DNA of 7,422 nucleotides from an uncultured Cyanobium sp. Its GTDB lineage: Bacteria > Cyanobacteriota > Cyanobacteriia > PCC-6307 > Cyanobiaceae. The DNA lies in assembly GCA_937919075.1 (NCBI GenBank), contig CALFOF010000178.1:1-7422 (forward strand). Direction: 5' to 3'. Under the pieces are notes generated by a model, which searched no databases, was not told the origin of the DNA, and worked only from the letters and a program-made list of their open reading frames with translations. This document shows, one piece after another, positions 5,871-7,422 of this stretch (its first letter is position 1; each line of letters begins with the position of its first letter). The position numbers were made by a program, and so were the translations under genes.

Positions 5871-5933
5871 GCCCCCAACCCGGCTGCCACCACCTCCCAT
5901 GGGAAGGTATGGACATTGCCGCGCGTTGATGCC
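5871..5933 (+). other. 63-base spacer before the MFS gene with a six-codon mini-ORF
   Basis: No rho-independent terminator is visible, so read-through from the fusion gene is plausible. A perfect 10-base palindrome, TCCCATGGGA, lies at 5895-5904. A tiny reading frame, ATG GAC ATT GCC GCG CGT TGA, runs from 5909 to 5929 and stops 4 bases before the MFS start codon. A purine run (GGGAAGG, 5901-5907) precedes that mini-ORF but is too close to its ATG for a normal Shine-Dalgarno sequence. These may be chance features. Confidence 0.3.
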
Positions 5934-7181
5934 ATGGGTTGGCCGCGCCCTTCCACCCGCTTCTGCGTTTTCCTCACCCTGCTCAACGACAGGCTGGGCG
6001 AGAGCATCGTGTTTCCGCTGCTGCCCTTTCTGTTGGCCAGCTTCACCAGCGATGGCCGCACGCTGGGGCTGCTGGCGGGCAGCTACGCCCTGGCCCAGTT
6101 CCTGTTCACCCCACTGATCGGTGCCCTCAGCGACCGCTTCGGGCGGCGGCCTGTGATCGCCGGTTGCGTGGCCGGCTCGGTGCTCGGCCTGGGTGGCTTC
6201 GCGCTCACCCTGGCCGTGCCCTGGCCGCTGGGCAGTGCCTGGCCGCTGCCGCTGCTGTTCGTGGCGCGGCTGATCGATGGCGTCAGCGGTGGCACGGCCG
6301 CCACCGCCGGTGCCGTGCTGGCCGACATCAGCCCACCGGAGAAGCGGGCCAAGGCCTTCGGCCTGATCGGCGTGGCCTTCGGTGTGGGCTTCATGCTCGG
6401 CCCTGCCCTCGGGGGCCTGCTGGCGGAGATCAGCCTCAGCCTGCCGCTGCTGGTGGCGGTGGCGGTGGCGGCGCTGAACCTGGTGCTGGTGCTCACCGCC
6501 CTGCCGGAAACCCATCCGCCGGAAGCCCGCCAGGCGCTGCCGCGCAAGCGCGAGCTCAATCCCCTCACCCAGCTGGGCAAGGTGTTCAGCAACCCGCAGG
6601 TGCGGCGGTTGTGCGTGGCCTTCTTCCTGTTCTTCCTGGCGTTCAACGGCTTCACTGCCGTGCTGGTGCTCTATTTCAAGGAGATGTTCGGCTGGGGGCC
6701 CGGGCTCTCGGCCGCGGCCTTCCTGGTGGTGGGTGTGGTGGCCACGCTGGTGCAGGGGGGCCTGATCGGGCCGCTGGTGAAACGCTTCGGCGAATGGCGG
6801 CTCACGATGGCGGGGTTGGGCATGGTGATCGCCGGCACGGTGTTGGTGCCGCTGGCCACCCCCGCCACCGCCCAGCCGCTGGTGTTCATCGCGGTGGCGG
6901 TGCTAGCGGCGGGCACCGGTCTGGTCACCCCCAGCCTGCGCAGCCTGGTGTCACGGCGGCTCAGCAGCGGCGGCCAGGGCGCCGCCCTGGGCAGCCTGCA
7001 GGGCCTGCAGAGCCTGGGCAGCTTCATCGGACCTCCCCTGGCCGGGGTGGCCTATGAGCTGATCGGCGAAAAGAGCCCGTTCTGGTTGAGCATCGTGCTG
7101 CTGGCGGCCGTGGCGGTGCTGATCGCCTTCGGGCTACCCCAGGCCGGGGCGCAAAGGCAAGCAAGCGCTTTACAGAAGTGA
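5934..7181 (+). CDS. MFS transporter of the TetA / multidrug antiporter type
   Basis: The 415-residue protein has the length and roughly 12-helix pattern of a drug:proton antiporter of the major facilitator superfamily. TM1 carries NDRLGESIVFPLLPF (18-32), typical of the TetA group. Motif A between TM2 and TM3 is GALSDRFGRRP (63-73). The motif B region is ARLIDGVSGG (111-120) in TM4, and the antiporter motif C region GVGFMLGPALGG (150-161) is in TM5. A hydrophilic central loop follows PETHPP (191-196) and runs to about residue 222. TM7-TM12 fill 226-402, with GLIGPLVKRFGEWRL (276-290) as the degenerate second motif A. The ATG at 5934 is chosen over an in-frame TTG at 5916; no Shine-Dalgarno sequence is visible for either. 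It follows the TVP38-flavoprotein gene by 63 bases on the same strand and precedes ppk1 by 52. The substrate cannot be read from the sequence; tetracycline itself should not be assumed, and an organoarsenical export role is only a contextual guess. Confidence 0.88.
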   Translation: MGWPRPSTRFCVFLTLLNDRLGESIVFPLLPFLLASFTSDGRTLGLLAGSYALAQFLFTPLIGALSDRFGRRPVIAGCVAGSVLGLGGFALTLAVPWPLGSAWPLPLLFVARLIDGVSGGTAATAGAVLADISPPEKRAKAFGLIGVAFGVGFMLGPALGGLLAEISLSLPLLVAVAVAALNLVLVLTALPETHPPEARQALPRKRELNPLTQLGKVFSNPQVRRLCVAFFLFFLAFNGFTAVLVLYFKEMFGWGPGLSAAAFLVVGVVATLVQGGLIGPLVKRFGEWRLTMAGLGMVIAGTVLVPLATPATAQPLVFIAVAVLAAGTGLVTPSLRSLVSRRLSSGGQGAALGSLQGLQSLGSFIGPPLAGVAYELIGEKSPFWLSIVLLAAVAVLIAFGLPQAGAQRQASALQK

Positions 7182-7233
7182 TGGAGGTTGCTGGCTACCT
7201 TGGTGCCGGCACAGGCATTGAGGTCAGTGGGTG
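7182..7233 (+). other. 52-base spacer between the MFS gene and ppk1
   Basis: The spacer contains a perfect palindrome, GTGCCGGCAC, at 7203-7212 without a following T-run, so it is not a convincing terminator. GAGG at 7220-7223, 10 bases before the ppk1 ATG, is a plausible weak Shine-Dalgarno sequence. No promoter was recognised. Confidence 0.3.
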
Positions 7234-7422
7234 ATGCGCGAACCAGTGGTGGCCCCGGAGCTCTACATCAACCGGGAGCTGAGCTGGATTGCCTTCAACA
7301 GCCGCGTGCTGGCCCAGGCGCTTGATCCCCGCACGCCATTGCTCGAACAGGCGAAATTCAGCGCCATTTTCAGCAACAACCTCGATGAATTCTTCATGGT
7401 GAGGGTGGCCTCGCTGAAGTCC
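7234..7422 (+). CDS. ppk1: Polyphosphate kinase 1, N-terminal part (cut by window edge)
   Basis: PPK1 reversibly builds inorganic polyphosphate from the gamma-phosphate of ATP. The first 63 codons are present and match the family's N-terminal domain closely: [20 protein letters not shown] (11-30), [20 protein letters not shown] (34-53) and [10 protein letters not shown] to the edge. The RELSW..FN.RVL and SNNLDEF..VR patterns are diagnostic; the latter asparagines lie in the region that contacts ATP in the E. coli enzyme. The ATG at 7234 is preceded directly by an in-frame GTG (7231), which could add one residue. It lies 52 bases after the MFS gene on the same strand and may or may not share its transcript. 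The catalytic histidines lie beyond the window. Confidence 0.94.
   Translation, partial: MREPVVAPELYINRELSWIAFNSRVLAQALDPRTPLLEQAKFSAIFSNNLDEFFMVRVASLKS

Noticed and set aside
5895..5904. TCCCATGGGA palindrome as an operator
   Set aside because: A single 10-base palindrome without a second copy or flanking symmetry is expected by chance at this scale.
7203..7212. GTGCCGGCAC palindrome as a terminator for the MFS gene
   Set aside because: Only a five-base stem without a loop, and no T-run follows; short palindromes are common in GC-rich sequence.

Overview
The window is a compact stretch of GC-rich bacterial DNA (roughly 70% GC by eye). It carries parts or all of eight protein genes, with almost no unexplained sequence. 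Gene content and protein style suggest a cyanobacterium of the high-GC Cyanobium/Synechococcus kind: a secreted DM13 protein, an ECF sigma/RskA-like pair, an ArsS-type radical SAM enzyme, a TVP38–flavoprotein fusion and ppk1. That assignment is inference from gene content only; no rRNA or other phylogenetic marker is present.

Layout. The left 1.2 kb reads on the minus strand: a DM13-domain secreted protein (1209-760), then moaC (744-229), then the N-terminal part of moeA (215-1, cut by the window edge). Gaps are 13-15 bases, so the three look like one transcript joining a predicted envelope redox protein to molybdenum-cofactor synthesis. A 129-base divergent intergenic region (1210-1338) separates this from everything to the right, which reads on the plus strand.

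The right arm starts with an ECF sigma factor (1339-1935). Its stop overlaps the start of an RskA-like membrane anti-sigma factor (1932-2654). After 13 bases comes an ArsS-like radical SAM enzyme of arsenosugar biosynthesis (2668-3666). Its stop overlaps a TTG start of a 735-residue fusion of a TVP38/TMEM64 membrane domain to a mercuric-reductase-like FAD disulfide oxidoreductase (3663-5870). After 63 bases comes a TetA-type MFS drug-antiporter-like protein (5934-7181), and after 52 bases the start of polyphosphate kinase 1 (7234 to the window end).

How the genes may work together. The overlaps from the sigma factor to the fusion protein suggest one translationally coupled unit: a membrane-sensing sigma/anti-sigma switch, a radical SAM enzyme expected to attach a 5'-deoxyadenosyl group to dimethylarsenic, and a membrane-tethered flavin reductase. 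The MFS transporter may export a product or toxicant. No arsM (arsenite methyltransferase), which would supply the ArsS substrate, lies in the window. The most interesting hypothesis is therefore a stress-regulated organoarsenical module in which the sigma pair and the TVP38–reductase fusion are functional partners of ArsS. No RNA genes, CRISPR arrays, insertion sequences or convincing rho-independent terminators were seen.
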